A stretch of 64,000 bases of DNA from Olsenella sp. kh2p3 (GTDB taxonomy: Bacteria; Actinomycetota; Coriobacteriia; Coriobacteriales; Atopobiaceae). The translations under genes were made by a program, and so were the position numbers. The stretch lies in NCBI GenBank assembly GCA_900119625.1, contig FPKD01000004.1:108161-172160 (forward strand), in the 5' to 3' direction. Under the pieces are notes generated by a model that was not told the origin of the DNA, made no database searches, and saw nothing but the letters and a program-made list of their open reading frames with translations. Positions 22,934 to 30,761 of the stretch are shown here, piece by piece. Positions within the stretch are counted from its first letter, which is position 1. Each line of letters begins with the position of its first letter.

Positions 22934-23674
22934 CTAGGCTACCGGCACGTCGCTCGCGCCCCCGTCCTCCAGCAGCCAGCGGATGCCGCGCGTGGTGCGC
23001 AGGTCCTCGTCGGTGAAGTGGTTTCCGGGATTGAGCTCAAACCGCGTGTCTACGCCAGACCGCTCGAACCTCTCCTCCACCTGCTGCGTGTCCTCAAGGA
23101 CGCTCCGCATAGCGCGGTTGCGTGTGCGCGGCTCGGCGTCCCCAAGCGAGAAGTACGCACGCCGCACGCAGGACTTGGGCCCGTTACCAGCGACGTATTT
23201 TACAAAGTCCGGGTACCACAGCGAGCCCGACACGCTGGCGACACGCTCGAAGAGGCTGCATTGCGTTACCGCCCACGCGGCAAAGAGCCCCGCCAGCGAG
23301 TAGCCCGCAAGAGCCGAGAAGGACGGCGCCATGCCGTGCTGGGCGAGAAGGGCCTCGGCATCTGGCAGTATCGCCCGGCCGAGAAGCTCGAGCTGCGTTC
23401 CGGCAAGGCCCTCATAGGGCCTGCCACCTCGAAACGTGGGCGGGGCCGGCCACGGGGTGAGGTCGTTGTCCCAGCTCTTGGGCTCTATCGCCACGAGGGT
23501 CATGGGCGGCATGCCGCCTTCGCCAAGGCGCTGCCACACGTCTGCCCCGTCAGCCTCAAACACGTGCAGGTAGACCACGGGAACGCGGGCCACGTGCTCG
23601 TCTCCGCTCGCAGCCGGTTCCGTCGCTCGAAGGGTGACCTTCTCGCCCTCGACCTCGAAGCTCTGCTCGACCAT
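22934..23674 (-). CDS. alpha/beta hydrolase, putative esterase (IroE/Fes-like)
   Basis: This 246-residue protein of the putative esterase group has the nucleophile elbow GYSLAGLFA (Ser within GxSxG), followed by VSGSLWYPDF. The catalytic His is in NPGNHFTD, before LRTTRGIRWLL. The N-terminal half (VPVVYLHVFEADGADVW) lacks a signal peptide, so it is cytosolic. Family members hydrolyse siderophore or simple carboxyl esters; the substrate here is not evident. A related but degenerate esterase domain occurs at 57353-58768. It ends 2 bases from the converging MFS gene and is 27 bases downstream of azlD, so it may belong to the azlCD transcript. Confidence 0.82.
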   Translation of the reverse strand: MVEQSFEVEGEKVTLRATEPAASGDEHVARVPVVYLHVFEADGADVWQRLGEGGMPPMTLVAIEPKSWDNDLTPWPAPPTFRGGRPYEGLAGTQLELLGRAILPDAEALLAQHGMAPSFSALAGYSLAGLFAAWAVTQCSLFERVASVSGSLWYPDFVKYVAGNGPKSCVRRAYFSLGDAEPRTRNRAMRSVLEDTQQVEERFERSGVDTRFELNPGNHFTDEDLRTTRGIRWLLEDGGASDVPVA

Positions 23675-23701
23675 GCTCCCGCCTCCTGCCTTCCGGTGCC
23701 G

Positions 23702-24025
23702 CTAGACCAGCGAGAGCAGCACGTATGCCGCGACTCCCGCCACGCAGCACCATAGCATCGAGCGGGTGCGCCACGCCACGAGCACCACCACGCCTGCAGC
23801 AACAAGCGGCATGAGCCCCGTCCAAGCCCCGGCGTCGAACATGGTGGGGGAGAGCAGGTCGTTCGCGACCAGGGCAGCAAATGCGGCGGGCGGGATGTAG
23901 CCCAGCGCCTCCACCACGCGCGGCGAGAGGGGCCGTCCGCGCAGGGCAACCACGGGCACCACGCGGCAGGCGAGAATGAACGCAAACGAGGTGAGCCAAA
24001 GCACCAGGAACTGAGAGGTGCTCAT
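23702..24025 (-). CDS. azlD: branched-chain amino acid exporter small subunit AzlD
   Basis: This 107-residue protein with four hydrophobic helices has the typical AzlD pattern: FILACRVVPVVALRG, then GYIPPAAFAALVANDLL. It pairs with the larger AzlC to export branched-chain amino acids and analogues. Its start overlaps the azlC stop by 4 bases (ATGA), so the two are coupled. Alternatively some AzlCD systems export other amino acids. Confidence 0.93.
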   Translation of the reverse strand: MSTSQFLVLWLTSFAFILACRVVPVVALRGRPLSPRVVEALGYIPPAAFAALVANDLLSPTMFDAGAWTGLMPLVAAGVVVLVAWRTRSMLWCCVAGVAAYVLLSLV

Positions 24026-24747
24026 CGCCCGTCACCTCCCGGGCGGCCGCAGCTGCCCCGCCGAGGCACGATCCCCGACGCCATCCCCGCGGCCACGCCC
24101 ACAAGCGCTGCGAGCGGCACGGCCACGCCGCCCAGCCCGTTCCACTTGCAGAGCGCAACGGTCGCGGCTGCTCCCAGCGCTGCGCACGCGGTGCCGCGCG
24201 CATGGGGCTGCGCGTAGAGCAGGTAGACAAAGAGCGAGGTCATCGCAAAGCCGGCGATGGCGGTGGGGATGTCGACCACGGAACCCAGCGCGGCACCGGC
24301 CGCGCACGAGGCCGCCCAGGTGAGCTGCACGCACACGTTGAGGCCCAGCGCATGGCTCGCGGTCCACGCCTCGCCCGAGGTCAGGCGCGAGAGCGTGATC
24401 CCATAGGCCTCCTCGGTGTAGCAGCAGGCAATCGCCAGGGACTGCCTGCGCCCAAAGCGCCTGAGGTGCGGCGCGAGCGACGCCGAGTAGAGCGCAAAGC
24501 GCGTGGAGATGGCCGCCACCGAGGCGATGATCGAGAACAGCGGCGTCCCGGCCAGCCACAGGTTGCTCATCATGAACTGCCCGCCGCCAGAGAGGAACGA
24601 GAACCCCAGAACAAAGTTCATGAGCGGCGTCATGCCTGCCTTGGCGGCCAGCACACCGCAGGGCAGCCCCACGGCAACGTAGGAGAGCATGACCGGCCAC
24701 GCGGCCGCCAGGACCTCCCGGGCGGTTGTCTTTGTCCCCTCTTGCAC
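24022..24747 (-). CDS. azlC: branched-chain amino acid exporter large subunit AzlC
   Basis: This 241-residue membrane protein of the AzlC family has LSYVAVGLPCGVLAAKAGM at the start, the conserved GGGQFM and an STRFALYS segment. Seven to eight helices are visible. The best start is GTG at 24747, because ACAGGAG lies 6 bases ahead; an ATG 15 codons upstream has no ribosome site and adds a hydrophilic tail. Coupled to azlD. A branched-chain amino acid biosynthesis operon (ilvDBNC) lies 5 kb away and may be related in physiology. Confidence 0.92.
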   Translation of the reverse strand: MQEGTKTTAREVLAAAWPVMLSYVAVGLPCGVLAAKAGMTPLMNFVLGFSFLSGGGQFMMSNLWLAGTPLFSIIASVAAISTRFALYSASLAPHLRRFGRRQSLAIACCYTEEAYGITLSRLTSGEAWTASHALGLNVCVQLTWAASCAAGAALGSVVDIPTAIAGFAMTSLFVYLLYAQPHARGTACAALGAAATVALCKWNGLGGVAVPLAALVGVAAGMASGIVPRRGSCGRPGGDGR

Positions 24748-24969
24748 TAAGGCTCCTGTTTTGTTCCGAGCAGTTGGGTTGCCATAGTACACCCGCTTGC
24801 AGACGGGGGCTTTCAGGTTCGCCGGAGCATTGGGGCAGAAGTGTGGTACCTGGAACGGTGCTGCCTGGCGCTACGAGGGGTGGGTACCTTCTCGTCATCG
24901 GCCGGCGGTCGTGCCCCATTTGGGGCGGACACGGTAGTCCAGCTGCCGACCGTTCCGGAGGTGAGCGCG

Positions 24970-25245
24970 ATGATCCTCTTCTTGATTGTTGTATTCCTGC
25001 TGGTAGCGCTAGCAGCGCGACTGTTCTGCGGACTCCTCTTTGGGGGCTTTGGTTGGGGTCGTCCCATGTGGGGTGGCTGGTTTGGTGGGCCTGGCATGTG
25101 GGGCGGTTGGGGTCGCGGGTGGGGCGATCCTGGCCCGCGAGGAGGCGGCATGAGGCCTGGCCCCGGCGGCCCTTATCGGCATGGTGGCCCTGGCGGCTTT
25201 GGTGGACCTCGGGGCGCGGGCGGCCCTGGCGGTGGACCGCGCTAA
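24970..25245 (+). CDS. small membrane-anchored Gly/Trp/Pro-rich protein
   Basis: This 91-residue protein has one N-terminal membrane helix (about residues 2-24, LFLIVVFLLVALAARLF). A low-complexity tail rich in Gly, Trp, Arg and Pro follows (WGGWFGGPGMWGGWG, later repeated GGPGG). GGAGGTGAGC before the ATG is a strong site, which supports the gene. No family is recognised. Similar single-helix glycine-rich proteins occur as envelope proteins of unknown role. The low-complexity tail may have grown by repeat expansion. It diverges from azlC. Confidence 0.6.
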   Translation: MILFLIVVFLLVALAARLFCGLLFGGFGWGRPMWGGWFGGPGMWGGWGRGWGDPGPRGGGMRPGPGGPYRHGGPGGFGGPRGAGGPGGGPR

Positions 25246-25304
25246 GACAGGAAGCTGTTCTCGCCGAGAAGCGACTCTCCTGTGCGAGAATGCAATGACC
25301 TTCT

Positions 25305-25760
25305 CTGCTGAAATGCGCCCTCCGGCGAGATAATGACGCCTGAACAGGGGTTTTAGACGGGATTCCGTACGAGATGCACCTTCCGGAGAAGAAATGACGC
25401 CGGAGCTGCGTTTATAGCGAGATTCCGTACGAGAGGGACCCTCCGGCGCCAGAATGACGCCGGGAGGAGGGCTTCCGACGGGATTGTATGAGAAGGCTTT
25501 CCGGCGTCGAAATGACGCCGGAGGGAAGGTTCCAACCGCCATGGCTGCGGAGATGATCCTTCCGGAGAGAAATCGACGCCGGAGCAGGGGCTTCCGACGG
25601 GATTCCGTACGAGATGCACCTTCCGGAGAATAAATGACGCCGGAGCTGCGGTAATAGCGGGATTCCGTACGAGAGGGACCCTCCGGCGCCAGAATGACGC
25701 CGGAGGGCGTGGTTCAGACGAAATGCCTGCAAAAACGTGCCCTCCGGCGTCACCGGAGGA
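25305..25760. repeat. REP-B array 5, the longest
   Basis: About seven hairpin cores occur in 450 bases, each an arm such as CCTTCCGGAGAA, CCCTCCGGCGCC or TTTCCGGCGTC opposite ATGACGCCGGAG, with GACGGGATTCCGTACGAGA linkers between them. A unit of roughly 250 bases (linker, TGCACCTTCCGGAGAA, TGACGCCGGAGCTGCG) is itself duplicated. No gene is seen. Confidence 0.8.
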
Positions 25761-25790
25761 TGCGCCGGCATTTCGGGCTCGCACCCGCGT

Positions 25791-26585
25791 CTAAATCCTC
25801 CGCACGCCCTCCCAGATCCACATGATCACCGGCGCGGGGATGATCTTGTCGGCAACCCTCATGAGGAACCCCGTCACGCAGCAGGTGGCGATGGGGTAGT
25901 TCACGGCGTTGACCAGCATCGACCAGCGCACCACCCGACGCGCGCCCAGCACGGGGAAGGGGTGGCGCACCGTCTGGCCGTTGGCCGTCTGGCGCGCGAC
26001 GTCGATGAACTCGGTCTTCACCCACAGCGGGCACACGGCCGTCACAGAGATGCCGCGTCCGCGCAGCTCAAAGCGGAGTGCCCGCGTGTAGCTGCGGACA
26101 AACGCCTTGCTCGCCGCATACACGTTGAGCCCCGGCAGCGGCTGGAACGAGGCGCTGGACGCAATCTGGATGATGCGCCCGCCGCGCTCCATGTGCGCAA
26201 GCGCCACCTGCGTCACGTCGACAAGCGCGCGGCAGTTGAGGTCGACCATCGTGTCGACCTCCTCGCAGGTCATGTCGGCGTAGGTGCCAAACTTCCCCAG
26301 GCCGGCCGCGTTGACGAGAAGGCCCACGGAGAACTTCTCGCCACGCGCTGTGTCTTGCGCCGCTGCCTCGTCGAGAAGTCCCTTGAGCTGCGTGATCGAG
26401 GACTTCTCCGTGAGGTCGAGAGGAACCAGCCGCACGGGAGTCGAAAGCTCCGACGCCAGCTTCTCTAGGCGCTCGCGTCTGCGAGCCACGGCCCAAATCT
26501 GGTCATAGTCGCCGTGGTCGCTCGCCCAGCGCGCGTACTCGCGGCCCAGGCCGCTCGACGCACCCGTGATCAACGCTATGCGCAT
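25791..26585 (-). CDS. short-chain dehydrogenase/reductase
   Basis: This 264-residue classical SDR oxidoreductase binds NAD(P)H through TGASSGLGREYA at residues 6-17. NAAGLGKFG follows strand 4. The catalytic Ser is in IASSASFQ and the Tyr-Lys pair in YAASKAFV. The C-terminus is longer and more hydrophobic than usual (NYPIATCCVTGFLMRV), as in some membrane-associated SDRs. The substrate is unknown. AAGGAGGCAACGTC before the ATG is a strong site. Upstream, a REP-D repeat separates it from the sirtuin gene on the same strand. Confidence 0.9.
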   Translation of the reverse strand: MRIALITGASSGLGREYARWASDHGDYDQIWAVARRRERLEKLASELSTPVRLVPLDLTEKSSITQLKGLLDEAAAQDTARGEKFSVGLLVNAAGLGKFGTYADMTCEEVDTMVDLNCRALVDVTQVALAHMERGGRIIQIASSASFQPLPGLNVYAASKAFVRSYTRALRFELRGRGISVTAVCPLWVKTEFIDVARQTANGQTVRHPFPVLGARRVVRWSMLVNAVNYPIATCCVTGFLMRVADKIIPAPVIMWIWEGVRRI

Positions 26586-26600
26586 GACGTTGCCTCCTTA

Positions 26601-26629
26601 TGAGACAAAGGGACACTCCCCTTGTCTCA
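26601..26629. repeat. REP-D palindrome providing the sirtuin stop codon
   Basis: The arms TGAGACAAAGGGA and TCCCCTTGTCTCA surround CAC. The last three bases (26627-26629) read TGA on the minus strand and are the stop codon of the sirtuin gene. Confidence 0.88.
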
Positions 26630-27502
26630 TGCAAGCTTCGAGAGCACTTCCGCTGCGTTCCCATCGTACAACGCGGACCTCTCGGCGATGCGCGCCGGGG
26701 CAATCACGTCGCCGAGGTTGAGCTGCACGTAGCGAGCGTTGCGGTTCTCGGCCACCTGCTGCCAGAACGGGTGCTTGATGATGCCCGGCGTGTTTGCGCC
26801 AACGCCAATCTCCAGGTAGAGCACCTTGCCGTGGGCATGCCCTCGAACGAAGGCGTCGTAGCGGCGGGCAGCGGCGTGCCAGCCCTTGTCCTCCACAAAG
26901 CGGCCGTCCACCCTGAGGTTCATGGTCATGGGCTCGGCGCACACGGGGCAGCGCGGCACCAGCTCGGTGGGGATGCGAAGGTCCTTTTCGGCCTCTACCA
27001 TCTGGCGCACGGCGTCGTAGTTGTCGTACGTGCGGCGATGGCAGGGGACCGAGCACTGGAAGAGGCCGTAGTCGCCCTGCGTGTAGAAGAGACGCTGCTT
27101 GTCGAAGCCCGCCCGCTGGAACTGGTGGTCTACGTTGGTCGTGAGGACAAAGTAATCTCGCCCGTCCACAATGCGCAGCAGGTCACGATACGCGTTGCCC
27201 ACTGGCCCAACGTAGCGCTCGTGCCAGATGACGCGCGACCACCACGCCCACAGCTCCTCCGGAGTGTCGTAGGGATAGAAACCACCGGAGTACTCGTCCT
27301 GGAAGCCGTAGCGCTGGGCAAAGTCTCCGTAGAGGCGCTCGAAGCGCTCCCCGGTGTAGGCGAACTCTGGGCCGCAGGCAGCCGAGAGACCCGCGCCAGC
27401 ACCCACAAGCACAGCATCGTTCTCGTCCAGCCAGGCCGCGATCTTCTCAGCGGCCTGCGAGGAGGTCTCGATAGATTTGCTCGTCCACTGGCTTAAAGAC
27501 AT
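26627..27502 (-). CDS. SirTM-class sirtuin (protein ADP-ribosyltransferase)
   Basis: This 291-residue NAD-dependent enzyme belongs to the SirTM class, which transfers ADP-ribose to protein rather than removing acyl groups. NAD-binding GAGAGLSAACG lies at about 34-44 and TTNVDHQFQRAGF in the middle. The catalytic His of ordinary sirtuins is replaced by Gln in YTQGDYGLFQC, a known mark of the class. Zinc ligands are QCSVPC and RCPVCAEPM. It follows and overlaps (56 bases) the macrodomain gene, matching the published SirTM-macrodomain operons. The lipoylated carrier (GcvH-L) and LplA2 of extended operons are absent here. GAAGGTGG precedes the start. A REP-D repeat supplies the stop codon. Confidence 0.88.
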   Translation of the reverse strand: MSLSQWTSKSIETSSQAAEKIAAWLDENDAVLVGAGAGLSAACGPEFAYTGERFERLYGDFAQRYGFQDEYSGGFYPYDTPEELWAWWSRVIWHERYVGPVGNAYRDLLRIVDGRDYFVLTTNVDHQFQRAGFDKQRLFYTQGDYGLFQCSVPCHRRTYDNYDAVRQMVEAEKDLRIPTELVPRCPVCAEPMTMNLRVDGRFVEDKGWHAAARRYDAFVRGHAHGKVLYLEIGVGANTPGIIKHPFWQQVAENRNARYVQLNLGDVIAPARIAERSALYDGNAAEVLSKLA

Positions 27503-28247
27503 TGAAGACCACCTTCATCTGGGACTGGTTGGGATGCTTGCGCCTGAAGCTGCGCACGGCTTGGATTGCCACCTCCGCTGCCTGGCGGTTTGGGTAGCGG
27601 AACTCGCCGGTGGAGATGCAGCAGAAGGCAACGCTTCGCAGGTCGTGCGTGGCGGCAAGCTCAAGGCAGGAGCGATAGCAGCTGGCGAGAAGCTCGCGGT
27701 CGTGCGCGTTCGGAACCCCCGTGGGGACGATTGGCCCCACGGTGTGGAGAACGTGCGCAGCCGGTAGGTTGAAGCCCGGAGTGAGCTTGGCCGTGCCGGC
27801 AGGCTCCTCGTTACCCTGCTCGTCCATGATGCGCTTGCAGGCAAGACGTAGCTGGATGCCGGCGTAGGTGTGGATGGCGTTGTCGATGCAGCGGTGGTTG
27901 GGGACAAAGCAGCCGAGCATCTGGCTGTTGGCGGCGTTCACGATGGCATCGGCGTCGAGCGTGGTAATGTCGCCGCGCCACACGGTGATGCCGTCTGTGT
28001 TGAAGGGGAGGGCTGCCACATGCGAGACGCCCCGATCTGCCAGGCGTTCCTTGAGGTAGGCGTCTTGGATGGCGAGAAGCTCGTCGCTCGCGGGTTCCGG
28101 CATGCGAACGTTCATGAGGGCGCGCAGCAGGTGGCGGCGGTCCTCGCACGAGGGCGGCATGGCGATGCGCCCGTCGACGGCGTATGCGCAGGCAGGGTCT
28201 TCTAGCAGTGCGTTTATGAGGTACTCGGGCCGCTCGTCTTGCGTCAT
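27447..28247 (-). CDS. zinc-dependent macrodomain ADP-ribosylhydrolase
   Basis: This 266-residue protein of the Zn-macro group linked to SirTM removes the ADP-ribose mark. The macrodomain starts near 115 with GDITTLDADAIVNAANS. GCFVPNHRCIDNAIHTYAG supplies the Cys-His-Cys zinc site typical of this group. TPGFNLPAAHVLHTVGP and CISTGEFRYPN bind the distal ribose and phosphates. The first 100 residues (PEYLINALLEDP, then RRHLLRALMNVR) are the helical extension also usual in the group. The start at 28247 follows AGGGAGGCAGCC. It is the first gene of a two-gene unit with the sirtuin. Confidence 0.9.
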   Translation of the reverse strand: MTQDERPEYLINALLEDPACAYAVDGRIAMPPSCEDRRHLLRALMNVRMPEPASDELLAIQDAYLKERLADRGVSHVAALPFNTDGITVWRGDITTLDADAIVNAANSQMLGCFVPNHRCIDNAIHTYAGIQLRLACKRIMDEQGNEEPAGTAKLTPGFNLPAAHVLHTVGPIVPTGVPNAHDRELLASCYRSCLELAATHDLRSVAFCCISTGEFRYPNRQAAEVAIQAVRSFRRKHPNQSQMKVVFNVFKPVDEQIYRDLLAGR

Positions 28248-28443
28248 GGCTGCCTCCCTAGCCGGGCGGGCACCGATGACAGCCCGCCGCTTCCACTGGT
28301 TCAAGTCTGTCGCGTTGAGAGCAGATAGGGAAGTACGCACTATAAAGTGGGCTGGTTACCGCGAGGGAACTGCTGGGAGGCGCGACGAGTTCTTGCGCGC
28401 ACTATTGGCGAGTGAAGTCGCGCAGATAGCGAAATGCATCTGC

Positions 28444-28722
28444 CTAGCAGTAGAAGCGCACTTCGCCAAAGTACTCTTCCCACATAGCGATGATTTCCTC
28501 GCTCCTTGCCTCCACGATGCGCATGATATTTCGCAGAGTTTTGGGCGGAATTTTGGAGTTGTTGTTCGCGAGATAGGTCTTTCCGGATGCGGCAATCCAA
28601 ATCTTGGTTGCGTTTTTCGTTGGCGCTCCCTCTGAGACGTGAACATGTATGGGTTCGAGCTGATCGCTTTCGTTCGCCCAGAAATAGACCCAGTAGGGGC
28701 CAATCCTAAAAACCTGAGGCAT
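28444..28722 (-). CDS. DUF4160 domain protein
   Basis: This 92-residue protein has the DUF4160 pattern: MPQVFRIGPYWVYFWANE, then EPIHVHV, then a basic middle, and ARSEEIIAMWEEYFGE near the end. The gene follows and overlaps by 17 bases the small gene at 28706-28978. DUF4160 genes are often paired with a small partner, which has led to proposals of a toxin-antitoxin role; this is not established. The start at 28722 is chosen because GGAGG lies 9 bases ahead. The pair lies in a comparatively AT-rich patch (28.3-29.0 kb), which suggests acquisition. Confidence 0.85.
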   Translation of the reverse strand: MPQVFRIGPYWVYFWANESDQLEPIHVHVSEGAPTKNATKIWIAASGKTYLANNNSKIPPKTLRNIMRIVEARSEEIIAMWEEYFGEVRFYC

Positions 28723-28978
28723 TCTCAAAGCCTCCGTTTGCAGCGAATTCAAGGATAAGGTTAGAAGTGGAGCGAACTATGTCCTTGAAGTAACGAAGCT
28801 CCTCCTCGGAAAAGCCGTCGTTGGCTTCCCAGGTGCCTTCGGGGAGCCAGCACGTCACATGATGAAATCCATCCCGAGCATCCGGCTTCTCGATATATAC
28901 CTTCACGCGGCCATCTTTGTTCATGTCGGAATGAACAATCTCGGTATCATCATTGAGCGTCATGAATGGATACATCAT
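28706..28978 (-). CDS. small conserved partner of the DUF4160 protein
   Basis: This 90-residue acidic protein is homologous to the orphan product of 11847-12086, sharing D.TE.VHSD, DG..KV, GF....C.LP, TW and GFS..EL..F. It resembles DUF2442-type partners in size and position but I cannot assign the family. It overlaps the DUF4160 gene and so is coupled to it. A GAGGGTG site precedes the ATG; a second ATG follows at once. The last 15 residues (NGGFENASGF region) extend beyond the paralogue and lie over the start of the DUF4160 gene. Confidence 0.7.
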   Translation of the reverse strand: MMYPFMTLNDDTEIVHSDMNKDGRVKVYIEKPDARDGFHHVTCWLPEGTWEANDGFSEEELRYFKDIVRSTSNLILEFAANGGFENASGF

Positions 28979-29096
28979 TTGAAATCACCCTCTGGCAGGC
29001 GAGTAAGCTGGTGGAATGCACCACAATCTCTGACTGAATGATACCAAGACCCGAGCTTGCAAGTCCCGCCTGGGGTGGAGCGTCAAAGCAAGCACG

Positions 29097-29129
29097 AAAA
29101 GCCCCGCCGGAACTGGGTTCCGGCGGGGC
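29097..29129 (-). terminator. terminator of the ilv operon
   Basis: On the minus strand GCCCCGCCGGAAC pairs perfectly with GTTCCGGCGGGGC around a 3-base loop and is followed by TTTTCGTGCTT. It lies 38 bases after the ilvC stop. Confidence 0.93.
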
Positions 29130-29166
29130 TGTCAGGCAGCAAAGCCTAGCTCACGCAAGCGTGAGA

Positions 29167-30171
29167 CTAGTCCTCGTCCTTCGAGAGCCAGGAGAACATG
29201 GAGCGCACGCGCTCGCCGGTGGTCTCGATGGGGTGCGTGTTGATCTTCTCGCGCTCCTCGAGCAACTTCTTGTGGCCGTTGTTGCAGTCATCGACGAACT
29301 CCTGGGCAAACGAGCCGTCCTGGATGCGCTTGAGGATGTACTTCATGGCCTCGCGCGACTTGTCGTTGATGACCAGCGGACCGGCGTAGTACTCGCCGTA
29401 CTCGGCCGTGTTGGAGATGGAGTAGTTCATGAAGTGGATGCCCTTCTCGTACATGAGGTCCACGATCATCTTCATCTCGTGATAGCACTCGAAGTAGGCA
29501 AGCTCCTCGGGGTAGCCAGCCTCGGTGAGGGTCTCGAAGCCGGCCTTGACCAGCTCGACCAGGCCGCCGCAGAGAACGGCCTGCTCACCAAAGAGGTCCT
29601 CCTCGGTCTCCTCGGCGAAGGTCGCCTTGATGAGGCCGGAGCGGGCGCCGCCCAGTGCCCACGCGTAGGACATGGCCAGCGGCCACGCGTCGCCGGTGGC
29701 GTCGGTCTCAACGCAGACCAGGTCAGGCACGCCGGAGCCCTCAGTGTACTGGCGGCGCACGATGTGGCCCGGGCCCTTGGGGGCAACCATGATCACGTTG
29801 ACGCCCTCGGGAGCCTTGATGTAGCCGTAGTGGATGTTGAAGCCGTGGGCAAAGGCCAGGGTGTTGCCCGGCTCGAGGTTGGGCTCGATGAACTCCTTGT
29901 AGACCGCCGGCTGGGTCTCGTCGGGGGTCAGGATCATCACGACGTCGGCCTCCTTGGCGGCCGTCGCCATGTCCGTCACCTTGAGGCCGTGCTCGCGGGC
30001 CTTCTCGGCGGACTTGGAGCCCTCGCGAAGGCCAACGCGCACGTCGACGCCGGAGTCCATGAGGTTCAGCGCGTGGGCATGGCCCTGCGAGCCGTAGCCG
30101 ATAATGGCGACCTTCTTGCCCTGGATGATCGAGGGATCGCAGTCCTTCTCGTAGTAGATGGTGACGGCCAT
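29167..30171 (-). CDS. ilvC: ketol-acid reductoisomerase
   Basis: This enzyme converts acetolactate or acetohydroxybutyrate to the dihydroxy acids of valine and isoleucine synthesis, with NAD(P)H and magnesium. The 334-residue length is that of the short class I enzyme. The dinucleotide motif [18 protein letters not shown] and AHGFNIHYG lie in the N-terminal domain, and the metal-binding [10 protein letters not shown] and ECYHEMKMI in the helical domain. The cofactor loop [10 protein letters not shown] has Arg and two Ser, which favours NADPH. The start at 30171 follows GAAAGGAAG. It is the last gene of the operon, 104 bases after ilvN, and ends before a strong terminator. Confidence 0.97.
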   Translation of the reverse strand: MAVTIYYEKDCDPSIIQGKKVAIIGYGSQGHAHALNLMDSGVDVRVGLREGSKSAEKAREHGLKVTDMATAAKEADVVMILTPDETQPAVYKEFIEPNLEPGNTLAFAHGFNIHYGYIKAPEGVNVIMVAPKGPGHIVRRQYTEGSGVPDLVCVETDATGDAWPLAMSYAWALGGARSGLIKATFAEETEEDLFGEQAVLCGGLVELVKAGFETLTEAGYPEELAYFECYHEMKMIVDLMYEKGIHFMNYSISNTAEYGEYYAGPLVINDKSREAMKYILKRIQDGSFAQEFVDDCNNGHKKLLEEREKINTHPIETTGERVRSMFSWLSKDED

Positions 30172-30275
30172 GTCGTACTTCCTTTCGTTTGTGCCGCTTC
30201 CTTCTATGTTCATCCGCCGTCTGGCGGGTTGAACCGTGTTCGTAGGGCCGTGCGCAGGCGCCGGCCAGCGGGGCG

Positions 30276-30761
30276 CTACTGGTCGTGCCCACGCGACATC
30301 GCGATCTTGCCGGTGCGTGTGAGCTGGCGAATGCCGTAGCTGCGGAAGAGGTCCTCGAGCGCGTCGAGCTTGCTCTCGGTGCCCGTTGCCTCGATCGTGA
30401 GCGTGTTCTTGCCCACGTCCACGATGTTGGCGCGGAAGACGCCCGCGATCTCGATGATCTCGTGGCGGCGCTCGGGGGTGCATTGGACCTTGAAGAGCAC
30501 CAGCTCGCGCTCGATGGCGTCGTCCTCGGTGAGGTCAGAGATCTTGAAGACCGAGACAAGCTTGTGCAGCTGCTTGGTGATCTGCTCGAAGCCCACGTCG
30601 TCGGCCTCGACGATGATGGTCATGCGGGAGAGGCTCTCGTCCTCGGTGGGCGCCACGGTGAGCGAGCCGATGTTGAACCCGCGGCGGCTGATCATGCCGG
30701 TGACGCGCGAGAGCACGCCAGGCTTGTTCTCGACCAGCACGGAGAGGATGTGCTTCATCAT
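30276..30761 (-). CDS. ilvN: acetolactate synthase small (regulatory) subunit
   Basis: This 161-residue ACT-domain subunit activates the catalytic IlvB subunit and gives feedback inhibition by valine. The ACT domain has [21 protein letters not shown] and [11 protein letters not shown]. The second half, with LVLFKVQC and [15 protein letters not shown], is the usual C-terminal domain. Start and ilvB stop overlap as ATGA, so the subunits are made together. The final residues ([11 protein letters not shown]) match the family. Confidence 0.96.
   Translation of the reverse strand: MMKHILSVLVENKPGVLSRVTGMISRRGFNIGSLTVAPTEDESLSRMTIIVEADDVGFEQITKQLHKLVSVFKISDLTEDDAIERELVLFKVQCTPERRHEIIEIAGVFRANIVDVGKNTLTIEATGTESKLDALEDLFRSYGIRQLTRTGKIAMSRGHDQ

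Noticed and set aside
20999..23755. Very long plus-strand open frame across the MBL, MFS and esterase genes
   Set aside because: It overlaps three well-supported genes in another frame and its His/Arg-rich composition is that of a shadow frame.
24748..24969. Riboswitch between azlC and the small Gly-rich gene
   Set aside because: Short complementary words are present but no known aptamer core or terminator can be recognised in either direction.
25305..25760. CRISPR array
   Set aside because: The repeats are palindromic, vary in arm sequence and spacing, and lack constant-length spacers and cas genes.
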